Assembly (NCBI RefSeq): GCF_006704125.1
Contig: NZ_VIGH01000001.1
Span: forward strand, 559,918-623,917
DNA length: 64,000 bases
DNA from: Rhodococcus spelaei
GTDB lineage: Bacteria > Actinomycetota > Actinomycetes > Mycobacteriales > Mycobacteriaceae
Direction: 5' to 3'
The translations under genes and the position numbers were made by a program. Every line of letters starts with the position of its first letter. Positions within the stretch are counted from its first letter, which is position 1. Under the pieces are notes generated by a model, which saw only the letters and a program-made list of their open reading frames with translations, was not told the origin of the DNA and searched no databases. Positions 1 to 8,121 of this stretch are shown piece by piece.

Positions 1-1338
1 GGACGGCTTGTTGCCGGCGTCGCCGCTGTAGACGGCGGTGATGGCGTGGGCGCCGTTGGCGGTGAAGGTGTAGTTCAGGGTGGCGGTGCCGTTGTTGACC
101 GGTGCCGCGGCGCCGATGTTGTTGGCGCCGTCCTTGAACTGGACGGTGCCGGTGGCGCCGGCGGGGGCGACGGTGGCGGTGAGGTCGACGGCGGTGCCGG
201 TCTTGGCGGTGGCCGGGACGTTGAGGGTGGTGGTCGTGTCCTTGACGATGACCTGGTCGGTCACCGTGACGGTCGAGGCGCCCGACGTCGACGGCTTGTT
301 GGCGGCGTCACCGCTGTAGACGGCGGTGATGGAGTGCGCGCCGGTGGCAGGGAACGCGAAGTTGATGCTCGCGTTGCCGTTGTTCACGGGGGCGGGTGCG
401 CCGATGTTGTTGGCGCCGTCCTTGAACTGGACGGTGCCGGTGGCGCCCGCGGGGGCGACGGTCGCGCTCAGCGTGACGTTCGCATTCGTGTATGCGGTGG
501 CCGGGGCGTTGAGCGTGGTCGTCGTGTCGGCGAGTGCGGGCGCGCTGATGGTGATGGTCGCGAGGGGGCCGGCGCCGGCGTTGAGGGCGCCCTTGTTGTC
601 ACTCGGGATGCAGCGGGTCGGCGCCCACTGGGTACCGAAGGCTGAGGCTTTGGCCAGGGAAGTGCTGAAGTTCTGGTCGTTGCCGTAGGTGGCGGCGCTT
701 CCGGCGGTCCGCAGCTTCGGCGTGATCACACCCGAGGGGCCGGCCGTGACGGTGATGTCCACGGCGGGCAGCTGGAACCAGCTGTCACCCGCAGAGTTGG
801 TCGTGCCGTCGAGGTTCTTCTTCAGCTTGGGGGCGCGGATGCCGCCCTCGCTGTTGGTGCTGCTGGTGGGACTGTTGCCCACCACCTCGTTGTTTCCCGA
901 AAGCCGGATGACCGTGCCGGCCGCATTGTCCACGGTGCCGGAATCGTTCACGCGCAGGACGTTCGGGGCGACGTTGTCGAGGTTGACTCCGGTGCCCACG
1001 ACCGCAGCGCTGACGAATGTCGCATTGTCGGGAACCGCGTAGTCGTACTTGAGCCTCGACAGGTTGGTCGTCGTCGCTCCCGAGTCCGAGTTCGGGTACG
1101 AGGACGCGTTCGGCTGGATGCGGTACGTGAAGGTCTGGCCCGGGGTGACCGTTGCGGGCGCGTCCACCGTCATAGTGGCGGCGACGGTCTTGTCCACGGT
1201 AATGATCGACTTGGCCTGGCACGAACTGGTGAAGCTGGTGGTTCCAGCGTTGGCCGGTGCGCCGACCAGCATCATGCCGGCGACCACCGCCACACCGGTG
1301 ACCGGTGCGGCAACGCGCCGCACTGTGGAACTGGACAT
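1..1338 (-). CDS. Secreted Ig-like repeat protein, C-terminus beyond the window
   Basis: The reading frame starts at ATG 1338 and runs off the left edge (446 codons visible). An AAGGAG ribosome site lies at 1343-1348. Residues 1-32 look like a Sec signal peptide: a short basic start, a hydrophobic core and an alanine-rich end (GAPANAG). A roughly 200-residue N-terminal region follows, then tandem 96-residue Ig-like units with the bacterial Ig (Big) pattern TTTLNxPATA, GTVQFKDG, HSITAVYSGDAANKPS. Similar Ig-repeat proteins of rhodococci and mycobacteria are exported and cell-surface or matrix associated; that role is inferred here. No sortase or anchor signal can be judged because the end is missing. 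Confidence 0.85.
   Translation of the reverse strand, partial: MSSSTVRRVAAPVTGVAVVAGMMLVGAPANAGTTSFTSSCQAKSIITVDKTVAATMTVDAPATVTPGQTFTYRIQPNASSYPNSDSGATTTNLSRLKYDYAVPDNATFVSAAVVGTGVNLDNVAPNVLRVNDSGTVDNAAGTVIRLSGNNEVVGNSPTSSTNSEGGIRAPKLKKNLDGTTNSAGDSWFQLPAVDITVTAGPSGVITPKLRTAGSAATYGNDQNFSTSLAKASAFGTQWAPTRCIPSDNKGALNAGAGPLATITISAPALADTTTTLNAPATAYTNANVTLSATVAPAGATGTVQFKDGANNIGAPAPVNNGNASINFAFPATGAHSITAVYSGDAANKPSTSGASTVTVTDQVIVKDTTTTLNVPATAKTGTAVDLTATVAPAGATGTVQFKDGANNIGAAAPVNNGTATLNYTFTANGAHAITAVYSGDAGNKPS
3..578 (-). repeat. Tandem 288-bp (96-residue) Ig-like domain repeat
   Basis: The same sequence, starting ACGGCTTGTTG, recurs at 3 and 291, a period of 288 bp or 96 codons. The units are strongly similar at DNA level, including GTCCTTGAACTGGACGGTGC in both. 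More copies may lie left of the window. Confidence 0.8.
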
Positions 1339-1693
1339 GGAATCTCCTTGCGCCCGGCACGTGTGATCCATGCCGCACATCGAGGGGTGGATGAAATTCC
1401 TCACACCATGCCATCGACTTTGAGAACTCGTTGCAGTTTTGTGATTATTCGTTCAATCCTGAACCGGACCCCGAAGTGTTATACGAAATGGCCTATTACC
1501 AGGGGAAACTCGGTACCGGCGAGTAGCTTCTGGTGCGACTCGCGGGCGGTCCGTCCTCTGCGCAGGTCAAATCAGGCAACGGTTTCGTAACGTGTTCGGG
1601 GACATTCCGGAGCAGACAACCGGACTGGGCTCGACTGTCCCAGCGTCCACAACCGCCGACTGTCGTGGGTCGGACGGCACAGCTGCCGGCCGC

Positions 1694-1699
1694 TAGCCT
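1694..1699 (+). promoter_or_regulatory. TANNNT -10 of a leaderless VOC gene
   Basis: TAGCCT lies 6 nt before ATG 1706 and there is no Shine-Dalgarno sequence, the usual actinobacterial leaderless arrangement. Apart from this and the ribosome site at 1343-1348, I see nothing in 1339-1705. Confidence 0.5.
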
Positions 1700-1705
1700 C
1701 GGGAC

Positions 1706-2083
1706 ATGCGAATCAAGATGTGTTCGGTCCACGTCGTCGATCCCGCGGCCGCCTTCGGTTTCTACACCGAGATCCTCGGCTTCGAGGAGCTGCTCGCGAT
1801 GCCGGAACATCACCTCTTCATCGTCAAGTCCCCGCAGGACCCGGACGGCGTGGGACTGCTGCTCGAGCCGAGCGACAACCCGGTCGCCGAGGCGTACCGC
1901 GCCGGCGTCTACGCGCAGGGCCTCCCGGCCATCGTCTTCGGCAGCCCGAATGTGCAGGCCGACTACGAGCGGCTGAGCGGCCTCGGGGTCCGGTTCACCG
2001 GCCCGCCCACCGCCGACCCCTCGGGCACGTCCGCGGTCTTCGACGACACCTGTGGCAATCTCGTTCAGCTGCACCAGGACTGA
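1706..2083 (+). CDS. VOC family (glyoxalase/bleomycin resistance fold) protein
   Basis: 125 residues, the usual size of a single VOC module. The start MRIKMCSVHVVDPAAAFGFY and later FYTEILGF match the first beta-alpha-beta half of VOC proteins. The C-terminal half ends with the family pattern of an aromatic or acidic residue, then DxxGN and a hydrophobic strand (FDDTCGNLVQLHQ). Members bind a divalent metal and act as lyases, dioxygenases or drug-binding proteins; the substrate cannot be told from sequence. The gene stands alone and appears to be read from a leaderless promoter. Confidence 0.85.
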   Translation: MRIKMCSVHVVDPAAAFGFYTEILGFEELLAMPEHHLFIVKSPQDPDGVGLLLEPSDNPVAEAYRAGVYAQGLPAIVFGSPNVQADYERLSGLGVRFTGPPTADPSGTSAVFDDTCGNLVQLHQD

Positions 2084-2114
2084 GCAACGCAGTCCGCGCT
2101 CGCCGAGTTGCAGC

Positions 2115-2330
2115 TCAGGTGGGCGCCGCTCGGTTGGGGAGCGACTGCTGCAGCGAGGCGACCGCGAGGTCGATGACCGCGTCCAGCGCGCCGGGCCCCT
2201 CGAAGAGGTGACTCGCGCCGCGAACCCGGCCTGCCGCAGGCCGGCGGCGACATGTCGATTACGGGGGCTGTGGCGACTGCTGCCGCCGCCGTGCGCAAAC
2301 ACCCCCGACGCCATCCCAGGCGCGAAACGA
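2115..2330 (-). pseudogene. Remnant of a dienelactone-hydrolase-like alpha/beta hydrolase
   Basis: On the minus strand one frame reads VFAHGGGSSRHSPRNRHVA then AGLRQAGFA, matching the oxyanion-loop part of dienelactone hydrolase-like proteins (FAHGSGSSRHSPRN). In another frame, immediately after, comes ASHLFEGPGALDAVIDLAV and SLQQ before a TGA at 2115-2117. That matches the C-terminal catalytic-His end of the same family (GASHLFEEPGAL). The middle, about 120 residues with the nucleophile, is missing and the two parts are out of frame. This is an internally deleted, dead gene with no start region. Confidence 0.7.
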
Positions 2331-2332
2331 GA

Positions 2333-2366
2333 AGAGGCTCCCTCCGCCTGAGCGGAGAGAGCCTCT
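2333..2366 (-). terminator. Terminator hairpin after tRNA-Pro
   Basis: Fifteen-base arms at 2333-2347 and 2352-2366 pair with one mismatch around the loop CTGA. On the minus strand, CTCGTTTCG follows the stem. It sits just downstream of the tRNA gene. Confidence 0.7.
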
Positions 2367-2376
2367 GCAAACACTG

Positions 2377-2450
<74 letters not shown>

Positions 2451-2488
2451 TGCCTTGCTCGCTGCCCGTTTTCGGCAGCCAGCGAAGT

Positions 2489-3454
2489 TTAGCGCACGAC
2501 TGCCGAAGAACGCGAAACGCCTGGTCGATGGCCCTCTTTGGGGCCCCGATCGGGTGCCGCGACCAGTGTCAGCAGGGTCGCCTCGGGCCGGCAGCAGAAC
2601 CGGGCCGGAGCGTACGGCGACGTGCCGATCCCCGCCGAGACGTGCAGACGGGTGTGGGCGCCCCACTTCGACGGGCCCTTCACCCGGGAGCGGTCCAGTT
2701 GGCAGTTCGTCACGAGTGCGCCGTAGAACGGCAGGCACAGCTGGCCGCCGTGCGTGTGGCCGGCGAGCACCAGGTCGTACCCGTCCTCGGCGAAGCGGTC
2801 CAGCACCCGCGGCTCGGGGGAGTGGGTGATGCCCAGCTTGAGGTTGGCCATCGGGTTCGGCGTGCCGGCGATGGTGTCGTAGCGGTCGCGCTTGAGGTGC
2901 GGGTCGTCCACGCCGGCCGTCGCGATCCGGATCCCGGCGACCTCGAGCTCGCGTCGGGTGTGCGTGACATCCAGCCAGCCGCGTTCGCTGAACGCCGCAC
3001 GCAGGTCCTGCCACGGCAGCGGCTCGCCGTGGGTGCGCTTGTGCTCCTTCTTGAAGTACTTGAGCGGGTTCTTCGGCTTCGGCGCGAAGTAGTCGTTGCT
3101 GCCGAACACGAACAGGCCGGGCCTGGCCAGCAGCCCGCCGAGGGACTGCACGACGGCGGGGACCGCACGCTGGTGGGACAGGTTGTCGCCGGTGTTCACG
3201 ACGAGGTCGGGTTCGAGGCGGTCCAGTTCGCGCAGCCAGTTCTGCTTGAGCTTCTGTCCCGGCATCATGTGCAAGTCGCTGATGTGTAGCACCCGCAGTG
3301 AGGACGACCCCGGCTCGAGCACCGGCATCGTCGCCTCGCGCAGGGTGAAGGCGTTGCGCTCGATCAGCGAGGCGTAGCCGACGCCGAGCGCCGCGGCACC
3401 GGCCAGTCCGGCCGCGGTTCCGCGGAGGGCATTGCGTGGGTTGTCAAACACCAT
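2489..3454 (-). CDS. Metallophosphoesterase, membrane-anchored
   Basis: 321 residues. A short hydrophobic N-terminus (about 10-27) suggests a membrane anchor. The calcineurin-like core is plain: ISDLHMMPG (first DxH), NTGDNL (GDxx), FVFGSNDY (the GNH/E position), THSPEP, and AGHTHGGQ (GHxH). These are the two-metal phosphoesterase ligands. The family (YkuE/Rv3683-like) acts on UDP-lipid or other phosphoesters at the membrane; the substrate is unknown. The gene is divergent from yqeY. A TATCCT box at 3458-3463 lies 6 nt before the second codon, a GTG at 3451, so leaderless initiation there is possible. ATG 3454 is kept as the conventional start. Confidence 0.9.
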   Translation of the reverse strand: MVFDNPRNALRGTAAGLAGAAALGVGYASLIERNAFTLREATMPVLEPGSSSLRVLHISDLHMMPGQKLKQNWLRELDRLEPDLVVNTGDNLSHQRAVPAVVQSLGGLLARPGLFVFGSNDYFAPKPKNPLKYFKKEHKRTHGEPLPWQDLRAAFSERGWLDVTHTRRELEVAGIRIATAGVDDPHLKRDRYDTIAGTPNPMANLKLGITHSPEPRVLDRFAEDGYDLVLAGHTHGGQLCLPFYGALVTNCQLDRSRVKGPSKWGAHTRLHVSAGIGTSPYAPARFCCRPEATLLTLVAAPDRGPKEGHRPGVSRSSAVVR

Positions 3455-3506
3455 TTCAGGATACGCAGCGCCCGCAAACGATATGCGCGTCGCCGGGGCA
3501 GGCGCG

Positions 3507-3512
3507 TAGCGT
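3507..3512 (+). promoter_or_regulatory. TANNNT -10 of leaderless yqeY
   Basis: TAGCGT ends 8 nt before ATG 3521. No ribosome site is visible. Confidence 0.5.
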
Positions 3513-3520
3513 TCGGCACC

Positions 3521-3997
3521 ATGTCCGACTCCACACCCACCCTGAAGTCCACCCTCCGAGCCGACATGACGGCCGCGATGAAGGCCAAGGATCCGCTGCG
3601 ACTCAAGACGCTGCGGATGCTGCTGGCCGCCGTCCAGACCGAGGAGGTCTCCGGCAAGGAGGCCCGTGAGCTCACCGACGAGGAGGTCCTCAAGGTGCTC
3701 GCCAAGGAGTCCAAGAAGCGCGGCGAGTCCGCCGAGATCTACACCGAGGCCGGTCGGGGCGAGCTGGCGGCGACCGAACGCGCCGAGGCCCAGATCATCG
3801 ACGAGTACCTGCCCACCCCGCTCACCGACGCGGAACTGGTCGATGCCGTGGACACCGCCATCGCCCAGGTCGCCGAGGAGATCGGTGAGCGCCCCGCGAT
3901 GCGGCAGATGGGCCAGGTCATGAAGGTCGCGACCGCGCTCGTCGGCGGCAAGGCCGACGGATCGCGGATCTCGAAGGCAGTCAAGGATCGTCTGTAA
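3521..3997 (+). CDS. GatB/YqeY domain protein
   Basis: 158 residues covering the whole YqeY fold: an N-terminal helical part (LRADMTAAMKAKD, LRMLLAAVQTEE) and a C-terminal part ending in the typical MGQVMKVATALVGGKADGSRI. The fold is shared with the tRNA-binding tail of the amidotransferase subunit GatB, but here it stands alone. Binding to tRNA or another RNA is inferred; no enzymatic activity is known to me. It is convergent with ponA2 and separated from it by a perfect palindrome. Confidence 0.9.
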   Translation: MSDSTPTLKSTLRADMTAAMKAKDPLRLKTLRMLLAAVQTEEVSGKEARELTDEEVLKVLAKESKKRGESAEIYTEAGRGELAATERAEAQIIDEYLPTPLTDAELVDAVDTAIAQVAEEIGERPAMRQMGQVMKVATALVGGKADGSRISKAVKDRL

Positions 3998-4041
3998 CTG
4001 TGAGTGGCGTTCACCCCAGCTGGGGTGAACGCCACTCACAG
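3998..4041. terminator. 44-bp perfect palindrome, two-way terminator
   Basis: Two 22-base arms are perfectly complementary about a centre between 4019 and 4020 (CCCCAGCTGGGG), with no spacer. It starts right after the yqeY stop and lies 15 bp from the ponA2 stop, so it can end both convergent transcripts. Confidence 0.7.
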
Positions 4042-4055
4042 GCGCCGTAGGCGCG

Positions 4056-6413
4056 CTATCGCGGCAGCGGCGGGAGCGGGGGCAGTCCCGGAATCGGCTG
4101 GGGAGCCGGCGCCGGGGCGGCCGGTGCGGGTGCGGGTGCCGCCCGGACCGAGCCGTCGCTGACGTACAGCGTGATCGACGAACCCGGCACGGCCGAGCCC
4201 GACGGCGACGTGCTGAGCACCGAACCCTTGGCGCCGTCGCCGGACATGGTCACCGCGTTGACGCCGAAGCCCGCAGCCTTCAGTGCACTGGTCGCCTGGG
4301 ACTGGTCCATGCCGGTGACGTTGGGCAGCTGGGCGTTCTGCGAGCCGCGCTGGTACTTGGGGTCGATCGGCGGGAGTGCCGTCGGCCCGAAGTTGTTCAC
4401 GATCGGGTTCATCGCGGTGTACCACGCCTTGGCGGGTTCGTTACCGCCGTAGACGTTGCCCTCGGAGCACTGACGCAGCGGCGAGGTGCAGATCTCCCGC
4501 GGGTTCGGCGAGTCGGCGTAGACGTACACCGCGCCCGCGAGGTTGTTGGTGAAGCCGAGGAACGCCGAGGACATGTGCGACTCGGTGGTACCTGTCTTGC
4601 CGGACACCGGGAGCTTCCACCCCGCCGCCCCGGCCGCCCCTGCCGACGTGCCGCCGCCCTGGTCGTCCTTGCTCAGGGCATTCGCCAGGGTGTCGGCCAG
4701 GCCCGGGTCGACGACCTGCTCGCAGGCCTGCTGGGTGATCGACACCGGCTTGCCGTTGCGGTCGACGATCGAATCGATCGGCGTCGGCGGGCACCACTTG
4801 CCGTGCGAGGACAGGGTGGCCGCCACGTTCGACAGTTCCAGCGGGTTGATCCAGGTCGGTCCGAGCGTGAACGAGCCGAGGTTCTGCTGCTTCTGCATGT
4901 CCGCCATCGACTGGCCGTCGCCCTGGCCGGACGTTCCGGGCTGCGCGTACGACCGCATGCCCAGGCGCACCGCCATGTCGACCGTCGGGGTGACGCCGAC
5001 CTGCTCGATCAGCTTGACGAACGCGGTGTTCGGCGACTGTGCCAACGCGTCGGTCACCGACAGTGATGCGGGGTACTTGCCCGCGTTCTCGACGCAGTAC
5101 ATGGTCGCGGGGCAGCCCTTGGCGCCGCCGTAACCCATGCCCTTGACCTCGACCCGGCCCGGAACCTGCAGGACAGCGCTGGTGCCGAGGCCCTTCTCCA
5201 TCGCCGCGGCGGTGGTGAAGATCTTGAACACGGACCCGGCGCCGGTGCCGACCAGTGAGTACGGCTGCGGCTGCACGGTCTCGTTGATCGCGCCGTTGAG
5301 GCCGTAGTTGCGGCTGCTGCTCATGGCGAGGATGCGGTGCTGGTCCTGACCGGGCTGAACGACGTTCATCACCTCGGCGACGCCCTCGGTGGTCGGGCTG
5401 GCAGTGCCGGTCAGCGCATTGTGTGCCGAGGCCTGGACGGTGGGGTCGAGGGTGGTCTTGATCAGCAGGCCGCCCTTCTCGACCTGCTCGCGACTGATGC
5501 CCGCGTTGGCCAGGTACTGCAACGCGTAGTCGCAGAAGAAGCCGCGGTCGCCCGCCGCGATGCAGCCGCGGGGCAGGCTCTTGGGCTCGGGCAGGACGCC
5601 GAGCGGTTCGGACTTGGCTGCGCGGATCTCGTCGGCCCGGTCCGGGATGTTCGCGATCATGGTGTCGAGCACGGTGTTCCGGCGCTCCAGGACACCCGAC
5701 GGGTTGGTGTAGGGGTTCAGTGCCGAGCTGGACTGCACCATGCCCGCGAGCATCGCGGCCTGGGTGAGCTGGAGGTCCTTCGCATCGACCCCGAAGTAGG
5801 TCTGGGCCGCGTCCTGGATCCCGAAGGACGCATTGCCGAACGGCACCAGGTTCAGGTAGCGGGTGAGGATCTCGTCCTTGGTCAGCTTCTTGTCCAGCGT
5901 CAGCGCCATCCGGATCTCACGGATCTTGCGGGCCGGCGTGGTCTCGATGGCGGCGCGACGCTCGGCGTCGGTCTTCGCGACCACCAGCAGCTGGTAGTTC
6001 TTCACGTACTGCTGGTCGATCGTCGACGCGCCCTGCTGGACCTGGCCGCTGGTGGTGTTGGTGAGGAACGCGCGCAGCGTGCCCTGCCAGTCGACGCCGG
6101 TGTGGTCGGCGAAGCGCCGGTCCTCGACGGACACGATGGCCAGCTTCATGTCGTTCGAGATCTTGTCGCTGGGCACCTCGAACCGGCGCTGCTCGTACAG
6201 CCAGGCGATGGGGTTTCCCGCGGCGTCGACCATCGTCGACACGGCCGGCACCTCACCCTCGACCAGTTCGGCTGAGACGTTGTCGACGGTGTCGGCGGCC
6301 CGGTTCGACGCGATCCCGAACCCGCCGGCCAACGGGAACATCACTCCCGCCAGGAGTGCCCCGGCCAAGGCGGTGCATCCGGCGAGCTTCGCGACTGTCT
6401 TTGCGATCGGCAC
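4056..6413 (-). CDS. ponA2: Bifunctional penicillin-binding protein PonA2 with PASTA domain
   Basis: 785 residues. It builds peptidoglycan outside the membrane: glycan polymerisation by the GT51 domain and cross-linking by the transpeptidase. Residues 8-35 form the membrane anchor. The GT51 domain shows SVEDRRF with catalytic Glu97 and QGASTIDQQ at 128-136. The transpeptidase shows SVFK (Ser394, Lys397), SPN at 460-462 and KTG at 606-608. One PASTA domain (about 690-760) and a Pro/Ala-rich tail end the protein. The GTG start at 6413 follows TACGCT by 6 nt, a leaderless arrangement. The gene is divergent from whiB4, as in M. tuberculosis. Confidence 0.95.
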   Translation of the reverse strand: MPIAKTVAKLAGCTALAGALLAGVMFPLAGGFGIASNRAADTVDNVSAELVEGEVPAVSTMVDAAGNPIAWLYEQRRFEVPSDKISNDMKLAIVSVEDRRFADHTGVDWQGTLRAFLTNTTSGQVQQGASTIDQQYVKNYQLLVVAKTDAERRAAIETTPARKIREIRMALTLDKKLTKDEILTRYLNLVPFGNASFGIQDAAQTYFGVDAKDLQLTQAAMLAGMVQSSSALNPYTNPSGVLERRNTVLDTMIANIPDRADEIRAAKSEPLGVLPEPKSLPRGCIAAGDRGFFCDYALQYLANAGISREQVEKGGLLIKTTLDPTVQASAHNALTGTASPTTEGVAEVMNVVQPGQDQHRILAMSSSRNYGLNGAINETVQPQPYSLVGTGAGSVFKIFTTAAAMEKGLGTSAVLQVPGRVEVKGMGYGGAKGCPATMYCVENAGKYPASLSVTDALAQSPNTAFVKLIEQVGVTPTVDMAVRLGMRSYAQPGTSGQGDGQSMADMQKQQNLGSFTLGPTWINPLELSNVAATLSSHGKWCPPTPIDSIVDRNGKPVSITQQACEQVVDPGLADTLANALSKDDQGGGTSAGAAGAAGWKLPVSGKTGTTESHMSSAFLGFTNNLAGAVYVYADSPNPREICTSPLRQCSEGNVYGGNEPAKAWYTAMNPIVNNFGPTALPPIDPKYQRGSQNAQLPNVTGMDQSQATSALKAAGFGVNAVTMSGDGAKGSVLSTSPSGSAVPGSSITLYVSDGSVRAAPAPAPAAPAPAPQPIPGLPPLPPLPR

Positions 6414-6419
6414 TCAGAC

Positions 6420-6425
6420 AGCGTA
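6420..6425 (-). promoter_or_regulatory. TANNNT -10 of leaderless ponA2
   Basis: On the minus strand TACGCT ends 6 nt before GTG 6413, and there is no ribosome site. Confidence 0.45.
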
Positions 6426-6663
6426 CGTGGCCGCGCGCTGTGTTCACGTGCGCGTGACCAGCCCGTCTGTCCTGGAGGCACGTCCGTACCAAAAAAATGC
6501 CGCGGGCACTTGCGCAGAGCGTTATACATTGCCTAAATTGTGACTCAGTGTGATTCAGATAACACTAGTTCAGGAATGTGGCGTAACTCGCTCATGGTAG
6601 CGGGGAGCGGGCACTTCCAGGGCGTCAGCGAGGGCGACGCTCGTACTGCAGGAGGGGCAGAAG

Positions 6664-6987
6664 ATGACCGTGACAACCCCGGGCCACCGGTTGGATGTTG
6701 AAGAAGCCGAGGCTCGTATTGCATGGGTTACGCAGGCGCGATGCCGAGCGGTCGATCCCGATCAGTTGTTCGTTCGAGGCGCGGCTCAGCGCAAGGCTGC
6801 CACGATCTGCCGGCACTGCCCCGTACTGATGCAGTGTGGTGCCGACGCTCTCGACAACCGGGTCGAGTTCGGCGTGTGGGGCGGAATGACCGAGCGTCAG
6901 CGCCGCGCTCTGCTCAAGCAGCACCCCGAAGTCGAGTCCTGGGCGGACTTCTTCGAGGCGCAGCGACACCAGGCCGCTGTCATCTGA
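6664..6987 (+). CDS. whiB4: WhiB-family iron-sulfur regulator, WhiB4-like
   Basis: 107 residues. The four cluster cysteines are Cys27, Cys49, Cys52 and Cys58 (C-X21-C-X2-C-X5-C). The WhiB turn GVWGG follows at 70-74, then a basic TERQRRALLK stretch for DNA or sigma-factor contact. WhiB4 in mycobacteria is an oxygen- and redox-sensing DNA-binding protein that represses antioxidant genes. Position next to ponA2 and near the ArsA pair supports the WhiB4 assignment over other paralogs. An AGGAGG site lies 8 nt before ATG 6664. Confidence 0.9.
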   Translation: MTVTTPGHRLDVEEAEARIAWVTQARCRAVDPDQLFVRGAAQRKAATICRHCPVLMQCGADALDNRVEFGVWGGMTERQRRALLKQHPEVESWADFFEAQRHQAAVI

Positions 6988-7003
6988 ACGGATGAACTTT
7001 CGC

Positions 7004-7035
7004 CGTTGGCCGGGATCGATGGATCCCGGCCAACG
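7004..7035. terminator. Terminator hairpin between whiB4 and the DUF985 gene
   Basis: Fourteen-base perfect arms (CGTTGGCCGGGATC and its complement) surround the loop GATG. It lies between two convergent genes. Confidence 0.7.
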
Positions 7036-7085
7036 TGCTGTCCGGGGCGGAATTCGACCATGCCGGCGTCCCGCTGGGGCGGGCC

Positions 7086-7541
7086 TCAGCATTCGAGTCG
7101 GAAGTCTGCGAAGTCGAACCCCGGCACCACGACGCAACTGACCAGCGTGGGTTCATCCCGGGTCGGTCGGGCCCGCTGCCAGTGCCGCGCCGGGACCACC
7201 AGCTGCGGGGTCTGGCCGCCGAGCAGGTCCGCGCCGAGCAGTCGTTCGGTCGCGGGGCCGGGTTGGTCGCCGTCGCCGCCGAGGTCCAGTTGCAGTGGGC
7301 CGCCTCGGTGCCAGAGCCAGAGTTCCTCGCTGCGCACGGTGTGCCACGCGGACTGCTGACCCGGCAGCAGCAGGAACAGGATGGCGGTCCCCGCCGACCG
7401 CGCACCCGGGTGATCGGGCAGGGCGGTTGCGGGGACGGTGACGCCGCTGCGCCAGGTCTCGCGGTACCAGCCGCCCTCCGGGTGTGGGGTCAGGTCCAGC
7501 GATCGCGCCCAGTCGGGCAATTCGGCCATGTCAGCGATCAT
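7086..7541 (-). CDS. DUF985 cupin protein
   Basis: About 151 residues. The start DLTPHPEGGWYRETWRS is the signature of the DUF985 (cupin_5) family. The jelly roll continues with AILFLLLPGQQSAWHTV, EELWLWHRGGPL and ending VVVPGFDFADFRL. Structures of the family show a sugar- or metal-binding cupin with no settled function. The start is uncertain: ATG 7541 and ATG 7529 are both in frame and neither has a good ribosome site. It is divergent from marR and shares the 7542-7626 region carrying the MarR-type operator, so co-regulation is possible. Confidence 0.8.
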   Translation of the reverse strand: MIADMAELPDWARSLDLTPHPEGGWYRETWRSGVTVPATALPDHPGARSAGTAILFLLLPGQQSAWHTVRSEELWLWHRGGPLQLDLGGDGDQPGPATERLLGADLLGGQTPQLVVPARHWQRARPTRDEPTLVSCVVVPGFDFADFRLEC

Positions 7542-7595
7542 CGCAGCGTCGGCCGTCACTGTCACGAGGTCTGCGTTCTCATCCGAGTTATATGC

Positions 7596-7609
7596 TTGCC
7601 GATAGGCAA
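7596..7609. promoter_or_regulatory. MarR-type palindromic operator
   Basis: TTGCC-GATA-GGCAA is a perfect inverted repeat, 17 nt before the marR start and in the promoter region of both divergent genes. MarR proteins commonly bind TTGC-N6-GCAA sites, so autoregulation is inferred. Confidence 0.6.
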
Positions 7610-7626
7610 TTAACTTGGGAGGGCAC

Positions 7627-8121
7627 ATGACGGGAACTCCGTCGGAAGACGACGTCACCAGGCTGAGGATCGCGCTCGCCCGGATCTCCCGACTGGTCGA
7701 CCGGCAGGTGTCCGGAGGCGGACTCACCCGCACTCAACTGTCGGTGCTCGGCACGGTCGCCCGCCTCGGCCCGCTCGGGGCCGGGGCCATCGCCGAGGTA
7801 GAGGGCCTGAACCCGACCATGCTCTCCCGCGTCATCGGCAAGCTCGAGGCCGACGGACTGCTCGCACGCTCCGCCGACCCCGGCGACCGCCGGGCCGTTC
7901 TGGTGCAGGTCACCGCCGCGGGCGAGGGTCTGCACCGGCGACTGCGCCGCGAGCGGACCGAGCTGTTCGCCGATGCACTGGCCCGACTCCCGGACGTCCA
8001 GGCGGAATCGTTGCTGGTCGCGCTGCCCGCGGTCGAAGCGCTCGCCGAGCAGATGTTCGCGCCCGACCGGGCGACCACCCCGGACCCGGGCGTCGCGGGC
8101 ACCCGGCGGGTGCGGACGTGA
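7627..8121 (+). CDS. MarR family transcriptional regulator
   Basis: 164 residues with the winged-helix MarR core: LTRTQLSVLGTVARLGPLG (H1-H2), LNPTMLSRVIGKLEADGLLAR (recognition helix) and the wing DPGDRRAVLVQVTAAG (the family DxRD/R motif). A GGGAGGG ribosome site sits before ATG 7627. It is translationally coupled to the following MFS gene by a 4-bp overlap (GTGA), so it most likely represses that exporter and itself through the operator at 7596-7609. The ligand is unknown. Confidence 0.92.
   Translation: MTGTPSEDDVTRLRIALARISRLVDRQVSGGGLTRTQLSVLGTVARLGPLGAGAIAEVEGLNPTMLSRVIGKLEADGLLARSADPGDRRAVLVQVTAAGEGLHRRLRRERTELFADALARLPDVQAESLLVALPAVEALAEQMFAPDRATTPDPGVAGTRRVRT

Noticed and set aside
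785-1414. Minus-strand frame of 209 codons at the left edge
   Set aside because: It is out of phase with the Ig-repeat protein, which has a signal peptide, ribosome site and domain repeats in its own frame.
2461-2479. Hairpin GCTGCC-CGTTTTC-GGCAGC upstream of tRNA-Pro as a terminator of the phosphoesterase gene
   Set aside because: The stem is only 6 bp and no T-run follows on the minus strand, so the support is too weak.
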